In this document: piece after piece, positions 26,086-35,779 of the stretch | Numbering within the stretch: the stretch's first letter is position 1 | Layout: every line of letters begins with the position of its first letter | Origin: Kocuria palustris | Lineage (GTDB): Bacteria > Actinomycetota > Actinomycetes > Actinomycetales > Micrococcaceae | Reading direction: 5' to 3' | NCBI RefSeq assembly: GCF_016907795.1 | Contig: NZ_JAFBCR010000001.1 | Span: 2,046,001-2,110,000 of the forward strand | Length of the DNA: 64,000 nucleotides | Notes under the pieces: generated by a model | The model's input: the letters and a program-made list of their open reading frames with translations, nothing else | What the model was told of the DNA's origin: nothing | Databases searched by the model: none | Made by a program: the position numbers and the translations under genes

Positions 26086-26169
26086 CCCCTCACCCCCGCC
26101 GAGTGGATCCCCAGTTGCGCTATAGGGCCCAATAGCGCAACTGGGGATCCACTCGGCGGGGGTGAGGGG
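26086..26169. repeat. Long intergenic palindrome, family 1 copy D
   Basis: Perfect 38-bp arms (26086-26123 and 26132-26169) around an 8-base loop, between convergent genes. The inner GGATCCCCAG / CTGGGGATCC replaces GGATACCCAG / CTGGGTATCC of copy A, a compensated change. Confidence 0.9.
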
Positions 26170-26173
26170 AGGG

Positions 26174-28288
26174 TCAGAGGGTGGCGGTCACCGCTCGCCA
26201 CATGAAGTCGTAGGACAGCGCGTGCGAGCGTGCGGCCTGGCGGTTGTCGCCGGCGCCTGCGTGCCCGCCCTCGAGCGTCTCGTGGAACCAGACCCGCTCG
26301 TGGCCCTGCCGCAGCATCCGCTCGGCCATCTTGCGCGCCTGCACGGGTCCCACGCGATCGTCGCTCGTGGCGGTCCAGAACAGCACCGGCGGGTACTGCC
26401 GCCCCGATTCGACCAGGTGATACGGGGAGAACGTGCGCAGCCACTGCCACTGCTCCGGGTCCTCCGGATCGCCGTACTCCGCGATCCACGACGTCCCCGC
26501 CGACAGCCTCGTGTAGCGGCGCATGTCCAGCAACGGCACGCCGCACGAGATGCCCGCGAAGAGCTCCGGATACGCGGTGAGCATGTTGCCCACCAGCAGC
26601 CCGCCGTTCGAGCCGCCGGCGCATGCCAGCGTGGACGGGGAGCTCACGCCGCGCTCGTGCAGGTCGCGGGCCACGGCGGCGAAGTCCTCGTAGGCGCGGT
26701 GGCGCTGCGACTGCAGGGCAGCCCGGTGCCATGAGGGTCCGTACTCGCCGCCGCCGCGGATGTTCGCGATGACGTAGACGCCCGTGCGGCCGGGTGCGGC
26801 CCCGTCCGCGCCTGAGGCCTCGACCTTCCGGGTGAGCCACGACCGCCCGATCACCCCGGAGTAGCCGGGGGTGCGCGAGACCTCGAAGCCGCCGTAGCCG
26901 GACAGCAGCGTGGGATTGCGGCCGTCCAGCGGCAGGTCCGAGGGGCCCACCTGGTAGTACGGGATGCGGGTTCCGTCGTCGGAGACGGCCCAGTGCTGCT
27001 CGACGCTCAGCCCGGAGGCGTCGAAGAACGACGGCGCCTGCTTGAGCGGACGCGGCAGCGACTGCTCCAGGGTGCCGCGCAGGATCGTCGTGGGGGTCAG
27101 GAAGCCGCTCGTGGAGACCCAGACGTCGTCGCCGGCCACGGGGTCCTCGTCGTCGACGGCCCACACCGCCGTGGAGCGGTGCTCGCCGGTTCCCTGCATG
27201 GGCTCGGAGCGCCAGGTACCCGGCTCGATCACGCGGATCTCGGAGGAGACGTCCGAGAGCAGCTGCAGCACCAGGTGCGAGGCGGTCCACGACCAGCCCT
27301 GCAGACTCGTGTGCTCATCCGGGGCGAAGACGACCGTCAGGGAGCGGTCGCCGGCCAGGAAGCTCTCGAGCTCGGCCACCAGCAGCGTGCCGGGCGCGTA
27401 GTCGCCCCAGGTCTCCTGCGGCCGCAGCAGCAGCCACTGCCGGTGCGGGTCGGCCTCGACGGTCTCGGGGACGTCGATCAGCACCGGCTCACCGCCGCGA
27501 GCCTCATCCAGCAGATAGGTCCTCGAGCGGAAGAAGTCGATCGCGTCCACGGCCACGGTGCGCTCGAAGCCCTCCGTGTGATCGCGGCCCACCCAAGCCT
27601 GGACGTGATCGGCGGGCACCGAGAACACGACGGGCGCCTCGGCCAGCTCCTGCCCGCGTGACAGCCGGCGCACCTGGGCCGGGTACGACGACGTCGTGGT
27701 CGAGCCCGGACCGGTGTCCGTGCCGACATAGAGCGTGTGCGCGTCGAGCCAGGAGACCGAGGTCTTGGCCGCCGGAAGGTCGAAGCCGCCCTCGTCGGCG
27801 GGGACGAACCTGCGCGAGAGCAGATCGAACTCGCGGTAGCGGCGGGCGTCGCCGCCGTCCGGGGACAGGGCGATCAGCATGCGTCGCCACTGGCCCTCGG
27901 TGTGCTGGGGGCGCAGCAGCCGCACACCGCCCCAGACCCAGGGGACGCCCTCGGCCTCGGCCAGCACGTCCAGGTCCAGGATCACGTCCCACTGCGGGTC
28001 GTCGCTGAGCCATGACTCCCAGGTCGTGCGGCGGAACAGCCCGCGCGGATGCTCGGCATCGCGCCAGAAGCCGTAGTAGTGCTCGCCGTGCTTGGAGACC
28101 ATGGGGATGCGGTCATCGGAGTCCATGACCTCGAGCGCGGCGGCCTCGAGGCGCTCGAGCTGCGGGGTCAGCAGCAGGGATTCGCTGCGCTCGTTCTGCT
28201 CGCGCACCCACTCGAGAGCGGGCTCGCCGTGGATCTCCTCGAGCCACAGGAGGTCGTCGACAGGGTCTTCGGCAGGGGTCTCGGTCAT
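26174..28288 (-). CDS. Prolyl-oligopeptidase-family (S9) serine peptidase
   Basis: 704 residues. An N-terminal seven-blade propeller region (to about 430) precedes an alpha/beta-hydrolase domain with nucleophile Ser560 in GGSNGG, the acid in SDDRV (about 643) and His676 in EGGHAGAG. No signal peptide, so it acts in the cytoplasm on short peptides, possibly those imported by the POT transporter. ATG 28288 is preferred over a GTG three codons upstream. It diverges from the FAD-binding gene across 64 bases. Confidence 0.88.
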   Translation of the reverse strand: MTETPAEDPVDDLLWLEEIHGEPALEWVREQNERSESLLLTPQLERLEAAALEVMDSDDRIPMVSKHGEHYYGFWRDAEHPRGLFRRTTWESWLSDDPQWDVILDLDVLAEAEGVPWVWGGVRLLRPQHTEGQWRRMLIALSPDGGDARRYREFDLLSRRFVPADEGGFDLPAAKTSVSWLDAHTLYVGTDTGPGSTTTSSYPAQVRRLSRGQELAEAPVVFSVPADHVQAWVGRDHTEGFERTVAVDAIDFFRSRTYLLDEARGGEPVLIDVPETVEADPHRQWLLLRPQETWGDYAPGTLLVAELESFLAGDRSLTVVFAPDEHTSLQGWSWTASHLVLQLLSDVSSEIRVIEPGTWRSEPMQGTGEHRSTAVWAVDDEDPVAGDDVWVSTSGFLTPTTILRGTLEQSLPRPLKQAPSFFDASGLSVEQHWAVSDDGTRIPYYQVGPSDLPLDGRNPTLLSGYGGFEVSRTPGYSGVIGRSWLTRKVEASGADGAAPGRTGVYVIANIRGGGEYGPSWHRAALQSQRHRAYEDFAAVARDLHERGVSSPSTLACAGGSNGGLLVGNMLTAYPELFAGISCGVPLLDMRRYTRLSAGTSWIAEYGDPEDPEQWQWLRTFSPYHLVESGRQYPPVLFWTATSDDRVGPVQARKMAERMLRQGHERVWFHETLEGGHAGAGDNRQAARSHALSYDFMWRAVTATL

Positions 28289-28352
28289 GGTCCCCACCCT
28301 AGGGCCCGGCTCCGGGGCCTCAGGCCGGGTCCGCAGTTCCTATGCTGGGACC

Positions 28353-30437
28353 ATGACCCCACCGATGCACCCCACCGAGACCCCTGACGACGAGCCCCGC
28401 TCCCGCCCCGTGCCCCGTGTGGTCATCGTGGGCTGCGGGCCGCGCGGGCTCTCGGCGCTCGAGCGGGTCGTGGCGCATGCGGCGTCCACGGGGCGGCGGG
28501 TGAAGGTCGACGTCGTGGACCCGTTCCCTCCGGGGGCGGGCCACGTGTGGCGCACCCGGCAATCGCCGCGGTTCCTGATGAACACCCCGTCGCTGTTCCC
28601 CACCGTGATCGCGGCCGACGGCGCCCTGGAGGTGCCGCCGCTGGAGCCGCTGCGCGGGATGAGCTTCGACGGCTGGCGTCGGGCGGTCGTGGAGCAGGGT
28701 CTTCCGGTGGAGCTGGACGAGCAGGACCGGGAGGCGCTGGAGCAGCTGGGGGCTGCGGACTTCCCGCAGCGGCGTCTGTACGGCGCCTATCTCGAATGGG
28801 TGTTCCGCACGCTGGTCGAGGACGCGCCGCCCACGCTCGAGCTGAGGGTGCACCGCGACGAGGCCGTGGCCGCGCGCCGGGTCGAGACCGGTCGGCACCG
28901 CTACGCCGTGGAGATCGGCGGTCAGCAGGAGCTGCTGGCCGATCATGTGGTGCTCGCCCTGGGCCACCTGGACGCGCACCTGAGCCGGGGGCAGAAGGAG
29001 CTCGTGGACGGCGCCGCCCAGAACGGGCTGGACTTCCGCCCGCCCGTTGTCCCGGCCGACGGCCACTGGGACACGCTGCCACCGGGTGAGACCGTGCTCG
29101 TGCGCGGCATGGGCCTGAACTTCCACGACGTCCTGGCCGAGGTCACCGAGGGCCGCGGCGGCGTGTTCGAGCCCGCCGACGACGGCACCGACCGGCTGGT
29201 CTACCGGCCCTCCGGCCAGGAGCCCTTCGTGGTGGCGGGCTCGCGCCGCGGGACGCCGTACCGCGCCAAGCCGGAGATCGGCTCCTACTACGCCCGCAGC
29301 CTGGAGCACCGCTTCCTGACCCCGGAGACGATCGAGCAGCTCAGGGGCCAGGGCCCGCTGTCCTTCGAGCGCGTGCTGCTGCCGCTCGTGCAGCGCGATG
29401 CCCACCGCACCTACTACCGCACGTACGCGCGCGTGCACGCCGATCGCCTGGGCATGCCCGCCGAGGACTTCCTGGTCGAGCTCGACCGGGCGCTGGGGGT
29501 TCCCGACGACGACGCCCCCTCCGGGCCCGCGCGCACCGCACCGGCCGCCCGCAGGGGTGCCGAGCGCGAGTGGGCCCAGGACTCGCAGGAGCGCCTGGCC
29601 GAGGACACCGCCGAAGGGCTGCCGTGGGAGGTGCGCCTGGAGCGGCTCGTGCAGACGTCGGTGCCGGCTCCCGATCGCTTCGACCCCGTGCGCTCGGCCA
29701 AGCCGTTCCGCGGGGAGGACTTCGGCTCGCACGAGGAGTATGCGGCCGCCGTCGTGCATCTGCTGGACCGCGATGCCGCAGGCTCAGCCCAGGGTGAGGA
29801 CGACCCGGCCAAGATGGCCTTCTCGTCGATGAACTGGTCGCGCACCCTGCTCAAGCAGATCATCGCCGAGGTGGGGCTGAGCGATGCCTCCTGGCACGAC
29901 GAGCTCCTGCGCACGTTCGCGCCGCTGGCCGAGGGGCTGAGCTCGGGGCCGCCCGCTCTGCGGATCCGTCAGCTGGCGGCGCTGGCCCGGGCCGATGTGG
30001 TGCGCTTCCTGGGGCCCGATCCGGTGTTCCGGGTGGACGACGAGCGCGGCTGCTTCGAGGCCAGCTCCCCGTGGGTGGCCGCCGAGCCGTACCGGGCGGG
30101 CATCATGCTCGAGGCGATGTCCCCGCCCAACGAGGTCCGGCGCAACATCTCGCCGCTGCTGCAGTCCATGCACGACGCAGGGCTGGTGCGCTCCAAGCCC
30201 ATGGACACCCGCGACGGCGCCGTGCGGATGCCCGGTGCGGGCCTGGACGTCTCGGAGATCCCCTACCGCACGATCGGCACGGATGACCGGGTCCAGGAGG
30301 GCGTGTGGGTGCTGGGGCTGCAGCTGACCTCGGTGCAGTGGGGCACCGCGATCGCCGCCGAGGCCGATGCCCCGGCCGAGCTGGGTGCCCGCACCCTGGC
30401 CGACGCCGACCGCGCCGCCCAGCAGATCCTGGACTGA
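28353..30437 (+). CDS. FAD/NAD(P)-binding protein (PF13454-like)
   Basis: 694 residues. RVVIVGCGPRGLSALERV (about 22-39) is a Rossmann dinucleotide motif; DVVDPFPPGAGHVWR and FLMNTPS are typical of the FAD-NAD(P)-binding family PF13454. A second region (VLALGHLDAHL) and a C-terminal part with GLQLTSVQWGTAIAAEA complete it. Members are predicted flavin oxidoreductases or monooxygenases, and some serve in secondary metabolism; the substrate is unknown. It is divergent from the S9 peptidase and single. Confidence 0.78.
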   Translation: MTPPMHPTETPDDEPRSRPVPRVVIVGCGPRGLSALERVVAHAASTGRRVKVDVVDPFPPGAGHVWRTRQSPRFLMNTPSLFPTVIAADGALEVPPLEPLRGMSFDGWRRAVVEQGLPVELDEQDREALEQLGAADFPQRRLYGAYLEWVFRTLVEDAPPTLELRVHRDEAVAARRVETGRHRYAVEIGGQQELLADHVVLALGHLDAHLSRGQKELVDGAAQNGLDFRPPVVPADGHWDTLPPGETVLVRGMGLNFHDVLAEVTEGRGGVFEPADDGTDRLVYRPSGQEPFVVAGSRRGTPYRAKPEIGSYYARSLEHRFLTPETIEQLRGQGPLSFERVLLPLVQRDAHRTYYRTYARVHADRLGMPAEDFLVELDRALGVPDDDAPSGPARTAPAARRGAEREWAQDSQERLAEDTAEGLPWEVRLERLVQTSVPAPDRFDPVRSAKPFRGEDFGSHEEYAAAVVHLLDRDAAGSAQGEDDPAKMAFSSMNWSRTLLKQIIAEVGLSDASWHDELLRTFAPLAEGLSSGPPALRIRQLAALARADVVRFLGPDPVFRVDDERGCFEASSPWVAAEPYRAGIMLEAMSPPNEVRRNISPLLQSMHDAGLVRSKPMDTRDGAVRMPGAGLDVSEIPYRTIGTDDRVQEGVWVLGLQLTSVQWGTAIAAEADAPAELGARTLADADRAAQQILD

Positions 30438-30456
30438 GCCTCCCTCGTCAGCCCAC

Positions 30457-30533
30457 TCGCGCACGATCCCGCGCCTGCGTGCCCGGATGCGCCGTTCGCG
30501 GGGTGGCGACGCATCCGCGCACGCAGGTGCGAG
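30457..30533. repeat. Intergenic palindrome, family 2 copy E
   Basis: CCTGCGTGCCCGGATGCG pairs with CGCATCCGCGCACGCAGG (one mismatch) around a 15-base centre, with outer CTCGC/GCGAG. It lies between convergent genes. Shares GCGCCTRCGTGCC..ATGCGCC with the copy at 41421. Confidence 0.78.
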
Positions 30534-30550
30534 AGAAGGGGCTGGGCGGA

Positions 30551-33298
30551 TCAGCGGGTCGAGGTGAAGCGGTCCCGCTGCTGCTGGACCCACTCGCGCA
30601 GATCGCCGGACGGGCGGCCGCGCTCGGACTTGCGCTCCTCGGCCAGATCGCGGCCGTGCCCGAAGGTCGGCTGATCGGTGGGTTCAGGGCTGGGCTCCGG
30701 TGAAGGATCGGTCGGGTCCGTCGGATCAGTGGGCTCGGGCGACGGCTCCTCCGACCCGCTCAGCTCGATCCCCACCAGCGCCGGGTTGTGGTCCGAGGCG
30801 CGGAACTGATCCGGGGCGTAGAGATCCACCACGTTGTAGTTCGCCCGCGAGTACTCCATGCCCACGGACTCGTTCGCGTTGATCTCCCAGATATCCGATC
30901 CGGTCACGGCCTCGGCGGCAGCTGGGGAGGCCAGGACGTGGTCCAGCGAGCCGGCCTGCCCGTCGAACGAGTAGCTGTGCTGGCCCTCCGGAGCCAGGTT
31001 CACGTACCCGTCCTCGTAGAGCCCGAGCATGGGGTCCTCGTGGGTGTAGGAGTTGAAGTCGCCCACCAGGAACGTGCGATCGGTGTCGGCCTCCTCCGCG
31101 AAGGACTCGGCGAAGTCCTGCATGGACTCGGCCTGGCGGGTGCGGTCGCCGTTCCAGGAGCCCTGGCCGGTGTCGGCGTTGTCGCCGGAGCCGGAACCGC
31201 CCTTGGACTTGAGGTGATTCACGACCACCACGAAGTCATCGGCCTCCGTGCCGCCCACCGGGCGGAACTCCTGGGCCAGCGGCTCACGGGCATTGTCGAA
31301 GTTCGCCTCGTCGTCGCGGATCGCGGACTCACCCACGGTCTCGACCTCGCCCGGCTGGTAGATGAATCCGGTGCGGATGACGTCCTCGGCGGCCGGCAGC
31401 TCGGACGGGGAGGCCACGTAGGCCCACTTCTCGGCTCCGGCATCGGCGTTGAGCGCATCCACCAGGGCGGAGAGCGCCTGATCGCGGTCCTTGCCGAAGG
31501 CGGCGGAGTTCTCGATCTCCTCGAGCGAGACCACCGAGGAGTCCAGGCCGTTGATCGCCGCGACGATCTTCTCCTGCTGCTGGGCGAACGAGTCCTGGTC
31601 GTAGGCCCCGCGCACGTCGCAGTAGTCGGCGGTCGTGGGATCGCCCGCGCGGTCCGAGTAGGCCTCGCAGCCGGGCTCGTCCTCGCCCAGAGAGGTGAAG
31701 TAGTTGAGCACGTTGAACGTGCCCAGCGTGTAGTCGCCGCCCACGGAGGCCGGGGCGGCATGCTCCGACCGGTCGTTCTCGAACACGGCGGGCACGGCTT
31801 CGGGGGTGTCTCCCGTGACCTGCTCGAGTGGCTGGAAGCGCCAGGCATCGTGGCCGTAGCCCAGCACGACCGGCTGATCGAAGCTGACGGTCGAGCCCGT
31901 GCGCACCGGATTCTCCAGGGCGAGGTAGGGCAGCGGCTGATCGCCGTAGCGCTCCAGATTCGTGTAATTCCACGTCGAGCCGTCGTCGAGCAGGACGCCG
32001 CGGGCGGCATTGTCGGCCTCGACCGCGGCGGCCTCGGCGGAGCCGTGCGGGGCCACGTCGGTCGGTGTGCGCAGCGGGCCCTCGCCGGAGGCCAGCCCGA
32101 TCTCGCCGTAGGAGTTCAGGCTGTAGTTGTCCGAGACGGTGAACTCCCCGCTGGGCTGCAGCAGCATGCCCTCGAGGTCCTCGCGGGACTCCTCGTCGGC
32201 GGGCCAGGCCACGTCGGCGGGCTTCACGGCCTCGGCGGGCTCGCCGAGCACCTCGATGCCGCCGGCCGGCACGGAGATCTGGGTCTGGCCGTAGTACTCG
32301 TCCGCTGTGCCGGTGACCTCCACGTGATCGCCGAGCTGGGCCGCGTCGAGGGCCTCGGGGGCGTAGACGAAGATGCCGTCGGAGGCGTCGTGATCGGCGG
32401 CCAGATCGCCTCCGGTGCCCTCGGTCTGGATCTGGTAGCCGTTCAGCCCGCCGGTCTTGTAGGCGGCCGTGACGACGCCGCGGGTGGTGACCTGCTGGCC
32501 CTGGTACGGGGTCGTGTCGGCCTCGCCCTGGATCTCGGCGATCGACAGCTGCTTGCCGGGCTCGGTCGGCTCGGGCGTGGGCTCCGGCGTGGGCTCGGGC
32601 TCAGGCGTCGCGGATCCGTCTCCGGACTGCGGCGTGACCTGGCTCGACAGCGAGAAGTCGGCGGAGTTGTCGTCGGTATCCGCGGCGTCCGAGCGGTTCA
32701 TCGACCGCGGATCCGCATTCGACGACGGGCTGGTGGCCCCGGCGGACTCGAAGGTGTTGGAGTCGCCGTAGCCCAGCAGGTCCACGACCGACTCCGCGCC
32801 CGCCGTGCCCTCCACGACGGAGCCGGTCGGCAGGCTCAGGGGCTGGGAGCCGTTGGAGAGCACCAGGGTGCCGCGGGTGCCCGACGGGTTCAGGCTGCCG
32901 CCGGCCTCCACATCGGCCGCGGGCAGCGCTGCCCCGTTGGTGCCGTTGGAGGCTCCGCTGACCAGGAAGTGCTCGCCGGGCTGGATGGTCCCGGACAGGC
33001 GCACGGTGTTCGACGTCCCCGCTGTTCCGGTCGCGGAGCGGTACTGCAGCGACCAGCCGTCCAGGCTCACGGGCGCATCAGTCGGGTTGTAGAGCTCCAC
33101 GAACTTGTGCGAGTAGACCGCGTTGGCCGAGCCGCCGCTGAGATAGGCCTCGTTGATGACGACCTCGTCGCCGGCCGGTGAGGCGCTCGCCGGCGCCAGC
33201 GTGCTGAGCCCGGCGGGGATGGCCAGCAGGGCGGCCAGGGGAAGAGCGGCCGAGCGCAGGCGCCCGGTGCGATGCTGGGGGGTCTTCTGGGCAGTCAT
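30551..33298 (-). CDS. ExeM/NucH-family extracellular endonuclease
   Basis: 915 residues, secreted. The signal peptide ends ASASPAGD (about residue 40). In order: a lamin-tail domain (VVINEAYLSGGSANAVYSHKFVELYNP, 44-170), a Pro/Glu/Thr linker, an OB-fold region (about 225-340), and an endonuclease/exonuclease/phosphatase domain from about 520 with TLGTFNVLNYF, SLEEIENSA, VNHLKSKGG, GDFNSY and SDHNPALV. The C-terminus is a Ser/Pro/Glu linker and a 39-residue tail (30551-30670) also found in the 5'-nucleotidase encoded just upstream. It should degrade environmental DNA, feeding the nucleotidase. No LPXTG or membrane anchor. Confidence 0.9.
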   Translation of the reverse strand: MTAQKTPQHRTGRLRSAALPLAALLAIPAGLSTLAPASASPAGDEVVINEAYLSGGSANAVYSHKFVELYNPTDAPVSLDGWSLQYRSATGTAGTSNTVRLSGTIQPGEHFLVSGASNGTNGAALPAADVEAGGSLNPSGTRGTLVLSNGSQPLSLPTGSVVEGTAGAESVVDLLGYGDSNTFESAGATSPSSNADPRSMNRSDAADTDDNSADFSLSSQVTPQSGDGSATPEPEPTPEPTPEPTEPGKQLSIAEIQGEADTTPYQGQQVTTRGVVTAAYKTGGLNGYQIQTEGTGGDLAADHDASDGIFVYAPEALDAAQLGDHVEVTGTADEYYGQTQISVPAGGIEVLGEPAEAVKPADVAWPADEESREDLEGMLLQPSGEFTVSDNYSLNSYGEIGLASGEGPLRTPTDVAPHGSAEAAAVEADNAARGVLLDDGSTWNYTNLERYGDQPLPYLALENPVRTGSTVSFDQPVVLGYGHDAWRFQPLEQVTGDTPEAVPAVFENDRSEHAAPASVGGDYTLGTFNVLNYFTSLGEDEPGCEAYSDRAGDPTTADYCDVRGAYDQDSFAQQQEKIVAAINGLDSSVVSLEEIENSAAFGKDRDQALSALVDALNADAGAEKWAYVASPSELPAAEDVIRTGFIYQPGEVETVGESAIRDDEANFDNAREPLAQEFRPVGGTEADDFVVVVNHLKSKGGSGSGDNADTGQGSWNGDRTRQAESMQDFAESFAEEADTDRTFLVGDFNSYTHEDPMLGLYEDGYVNLAPEGQHSYSFDGQAGSLDHVLASPAAAEAVTGSDIWEINANESVGMEYSRANYNVVDLYAPDQFRASDHNPALVGIELSGSEEPSPEPTDPTDPTDPSPEPSPEPTDQPTFGHGRDLAEERKSERGRPSGDLREWVQQQRDRFTSTR

Positions 33299-33350
33299 TT
33301 CTGGATTCCCTTCGGAGGATGGGGGCAGGGGGTGAGGACGGAGAGGGGAG

Positions 33351-33381
33351 GGGCCCGTCGGGAGGGGTTCCCGACGGGCCC
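33351..33381 (-). terminator. Terminator hairpin between nucleotidase and nuclease genes
   Basis: GGGCCCGTCGGG-AGGGGTT-CCCGACGGGCCC: perfect 12-bp stem, 30 bases past the nucleotidase stop and 52 before the nuclease start. It may reduce read-through, so the two genes may be only partly co-transcribed. Confidence 0.75.
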
Positions 33382-33411
33382 CGGGAGATGAGCTGGGCAG
33401 GCGGCTGCGGC

Positions 33412-35550
33412 TCAGCGACCCGAGCGGCGCTCGCGCTGCTCGAGCACCCACTCGCGCAGATCGCCGGAGGGGCGCCCGCGGTCGGCCTTGCGCTGATCGG
33501 CCAGATCGCGGCCGTGCCCGAAGGTCGGGCGATCGGTGGGCTCCGGTGAGGGCTCCGGGCCGCTGGCGACGAAGAGCTCGGCGGGCAGCTGCATAGTGGT
33601 GCCGGCGGGGGAGACGACCAGGTAGGCGGGCCCGCCCTCCAGATCGGCGACCTGGACCTCGAGGCTCGCGGCACCGCCCACCTGACCGGAGGCGTCCTTC
33701 GCGGGCTCGCCGGTGACCTCGGCGGAGGCCACGACCTCGCCCTCCGGCGAGCCCTTCCGGATCTCGACGGTCTCGTTGGCCACCGCTCCCAGCGAGGTCA
33801 TGTTCAGCTCGGAGAGTTCGAGGGTCGTGGTGCCGCCCTCGGTCGTGGAGCCGGTGACGTTGACCGCTCGGCGGTCGAACGCGGGCTCCAGAGGAGCGTC
33901 GAAGGAGCCGAGGTAGTCCTGGAAGGCCTCGCGGTCGATGCGGCCTGTGTCGGTGCTGGCCCCGCCCTCGGTGAAGGCCGTGAAGCCGTCGCCGCCCTCG
34001 AGCAGGAAGGAGACCGAGCCGGCGGTGTAGGTGGCGGCCGGGTCGAGCGGCTGGCCGTCGATCGTGATCGAGGTGATGCGATCACCTGCGGGGCGGGACT
34101 CGTCCATCGTGTACTGGACGTTGTCCGACAGCCCCAGGTGCAGGAACGCCCGCGAGGAGCCCTCCGGCTGCCACTGCTGCTCGAGCGCCTTCTCGAACTG
34201 GGCGCCGGTCAGCTCGACCGTGTTGAGGTTGTTGGCGAAGGGCAGGACGTTGTTGATCTCGGCCTCGGTGACCACGCCCTCGGCATCGCCGTCGATGATC
34301 TCCTCCGGGTCGTCGACGTAGTACAGCTCGTTGCGCAGCCCGCCCGGGTTGATCACGCCGATGTCCACGCCGTGGGACTCCGCCAGCGCGGAGCGGAAGC
34401 CCTCGGCCACCGCATTGCCCAGCGCCGACTCGTTCTGGCGGTCGTCGCGGGTGGCGCCGGTGAAGGCGGTGGTGAGGTCGCCGGTGATCCGCCCGGCAGG
34501 CGTGGAGCCGATCTGCTCCGCTGTGGCGGTGGCCTCGTCGACGATGCGGTCCACCTCGGCGGTGCGCGGCGAGGAGGCCACGAGCTGCTCGGGGGTCTGG
34601 CCCGCGATGAACTCGTCGTAGGAGGTCAGGGTGGGGACCAGGTCGACGTCATCGGCCTCGGCGTCGTAGGTGACCTCCACCTTGCCCAGGTTCGCCATGT
34701 AGGAGCCGGTCTGCATGTAGGCGCGGTCGTCGGTGCCGTCGCCGTCCACGTCCTCGCTCACGGTGTACTCGGCGTGGGTGTCGCCGCCGAAGATGACGTC
34801 GACCTCCTCGGAGGTCTCGGTCCAGAAGCGGTCCGATTCGGCCTGGGTCTGGCTCGCGGAGCCGTCGTGGTAGGCGGCGATGATGACGTCGGCCTCGCCC
34901 GAGGCGGCCAGGTCCTCGGCCACCGCGTTGACCTCGGCGACCGGGTCGGTGAAGACCAGGCCCTCCGTGGCCGACGGGGCCAGCTTGGACGGCGTGGCCT
35001 GGGTGACCGCACCGATCACGGCGAAGCTCACTCCGTCGCGCTCGAACAGCTCGTAGGCGCCATTTCCGTCGTGGCCCTCGCCCTCCATGAGCAGCGGGCC
35101 GGTCTCCGAGCCCACCCGCACGTTGGCGGCCAGGTAGGGGAACTCGGCCCGGTCGACCACGCGCTCGGTGAGGTCGTCGCGGCCCTGATCGAACTCGTGG
35201 TTGCCCACGGCGGAGGCGTCCAGCTCGAGCGCGTTGAGCATGTCCAGCGTGGGGTTGTCGTCCTGAGCGGCCGACGTGTACTGCGAGGCGCCGATGTTGT
35301 CCCCGCCCGAGAGCAGGAGGTCCTCGGGCCCGCGCTGCGACTCGATGGCTCCGGCGAAGCCCACGGGGTCCTCGTCCAGACGGCCGTGGAAGTCGTTGAA
35401 GTACAGCAGGTCGGTGGTGGCCGTGGCGCTAGCGGCGTCGGGGGCGGGCTCCACGGCCTGGGCCGGGACGACGAACGAGGAGGTGACCACGACGCCTGCG
35501 ACGACGGCGGCGGACAGCGACGAGGCGCGGGAGGGCTTCAGGGCAGACAT
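33412..35550 (-). CDS. Secreted 5'-nucleotidase / UDP-sugar hydrolase family
   Basis: 712 residues. The signal peptide ends VVPAQA (32). The metallophosphoesterase domain has DFHGR (53-57), LSGGDN, VGNHEFDQG, AAYHDGS and GGDTHAEY, all metal or catalytic sites. The 5'-nucleotidase C domain follows with GVINPGGLRNELYY and LPFANNLNTVELTG, which binds the base. After a Ser/Pro/Glu linker comes the 38-residue tail (33412-33528) nearly identical to the one on the neighbouring nuclease. It releases phosphate and nucleosides from extracellular nucleotides; with ExeM it forms a DNA-scavenging pair. A phosphate-responsive promoter is plausible but not visible. Confidence 0.92.
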   Translation of the reverse strand: MSALKPSRASSLSAAVVAGVVVTSSFVVPAQAVEPAPDAASATATTDLLYFNDFHGRLDEDPVGFAGAIESQRGPEDLLLSGGDNIGASQYTSAAQDDNPTLDMLNALELDASAVGNHEFDQGRDDLTERVVDRAEFPYLAANVRVGSETGPLLMEGEGHDGNGAYELFERDGVSFAVIGAVTQATPSKLAPSATEGLVFTDPVAEVNAVAEDLAASGEADVIIAAYHDGSASQTQAESDRFWTETSEEVDVIFGGDTHAEYTVSEDVDGDGTDDRAYMQTGSYMANLGKVEVTYDAEADDVDLVPTLTSYDEFIAGQTPEQLVASSPRTAEVDRIVDEATATAEQIGSTPAGRITGDLTTAFTGATRDDRQNESALGNAVAEGFRSALAESHGVDIGVINPGGLRNELYYVDDPEEIIDGDAEGVVTEAEINNVLPFANNLNTVELTGAQFEKALEQQWQPEGSSRAFLHLGLSDNVQYTMDESRPAGDRITSITIDGQPLDPAATYTAGSVSFLLEGGDGFTAFTEGGASTDTGRIDREAFQDYLGSFDAPLEPAFDRRAVNVTGSTTEGGTTTLELSELNMTSLGAVANETVEIRKGSPEGEVVASAEVTGEPAKDASGQVGGAASLEVQVADLEGGPAYLVVSPAGTTMQLPAELFVASGPEPSPEPTDRPTFGHGRDLADQRKADRGRPSGDLREWVLEQRERRSGR

Positions 35551-35779
35551 GCAGGATCCTTGCGAGGCCGAGGATGTGCCCCGCTGCTGGAGCGGCCGGA
35601 GCACCTGACCAGGCCAGACGATCATTCCTGGGTGAACCCTGAGTTACCGCTCAGTGCATATTGTGAAGTCAGGTTCGTGGCTCATGTCACAGATGGGTCT
35701 CGGAGCGAGTACTGTCTCGGTTTGTTCAACAATGACCCGAGGACGAGGCATCACTGCTCCTCACCTTGAGAAGGTGCAC

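Noticed and set aside
30551-30670. LPXTG-type sortase signal on the nuclease
   Set aside because: No LPXTG-like motif, hydrophobic segment or closing positive tail; the C-terminus is hydrophilic throughout.
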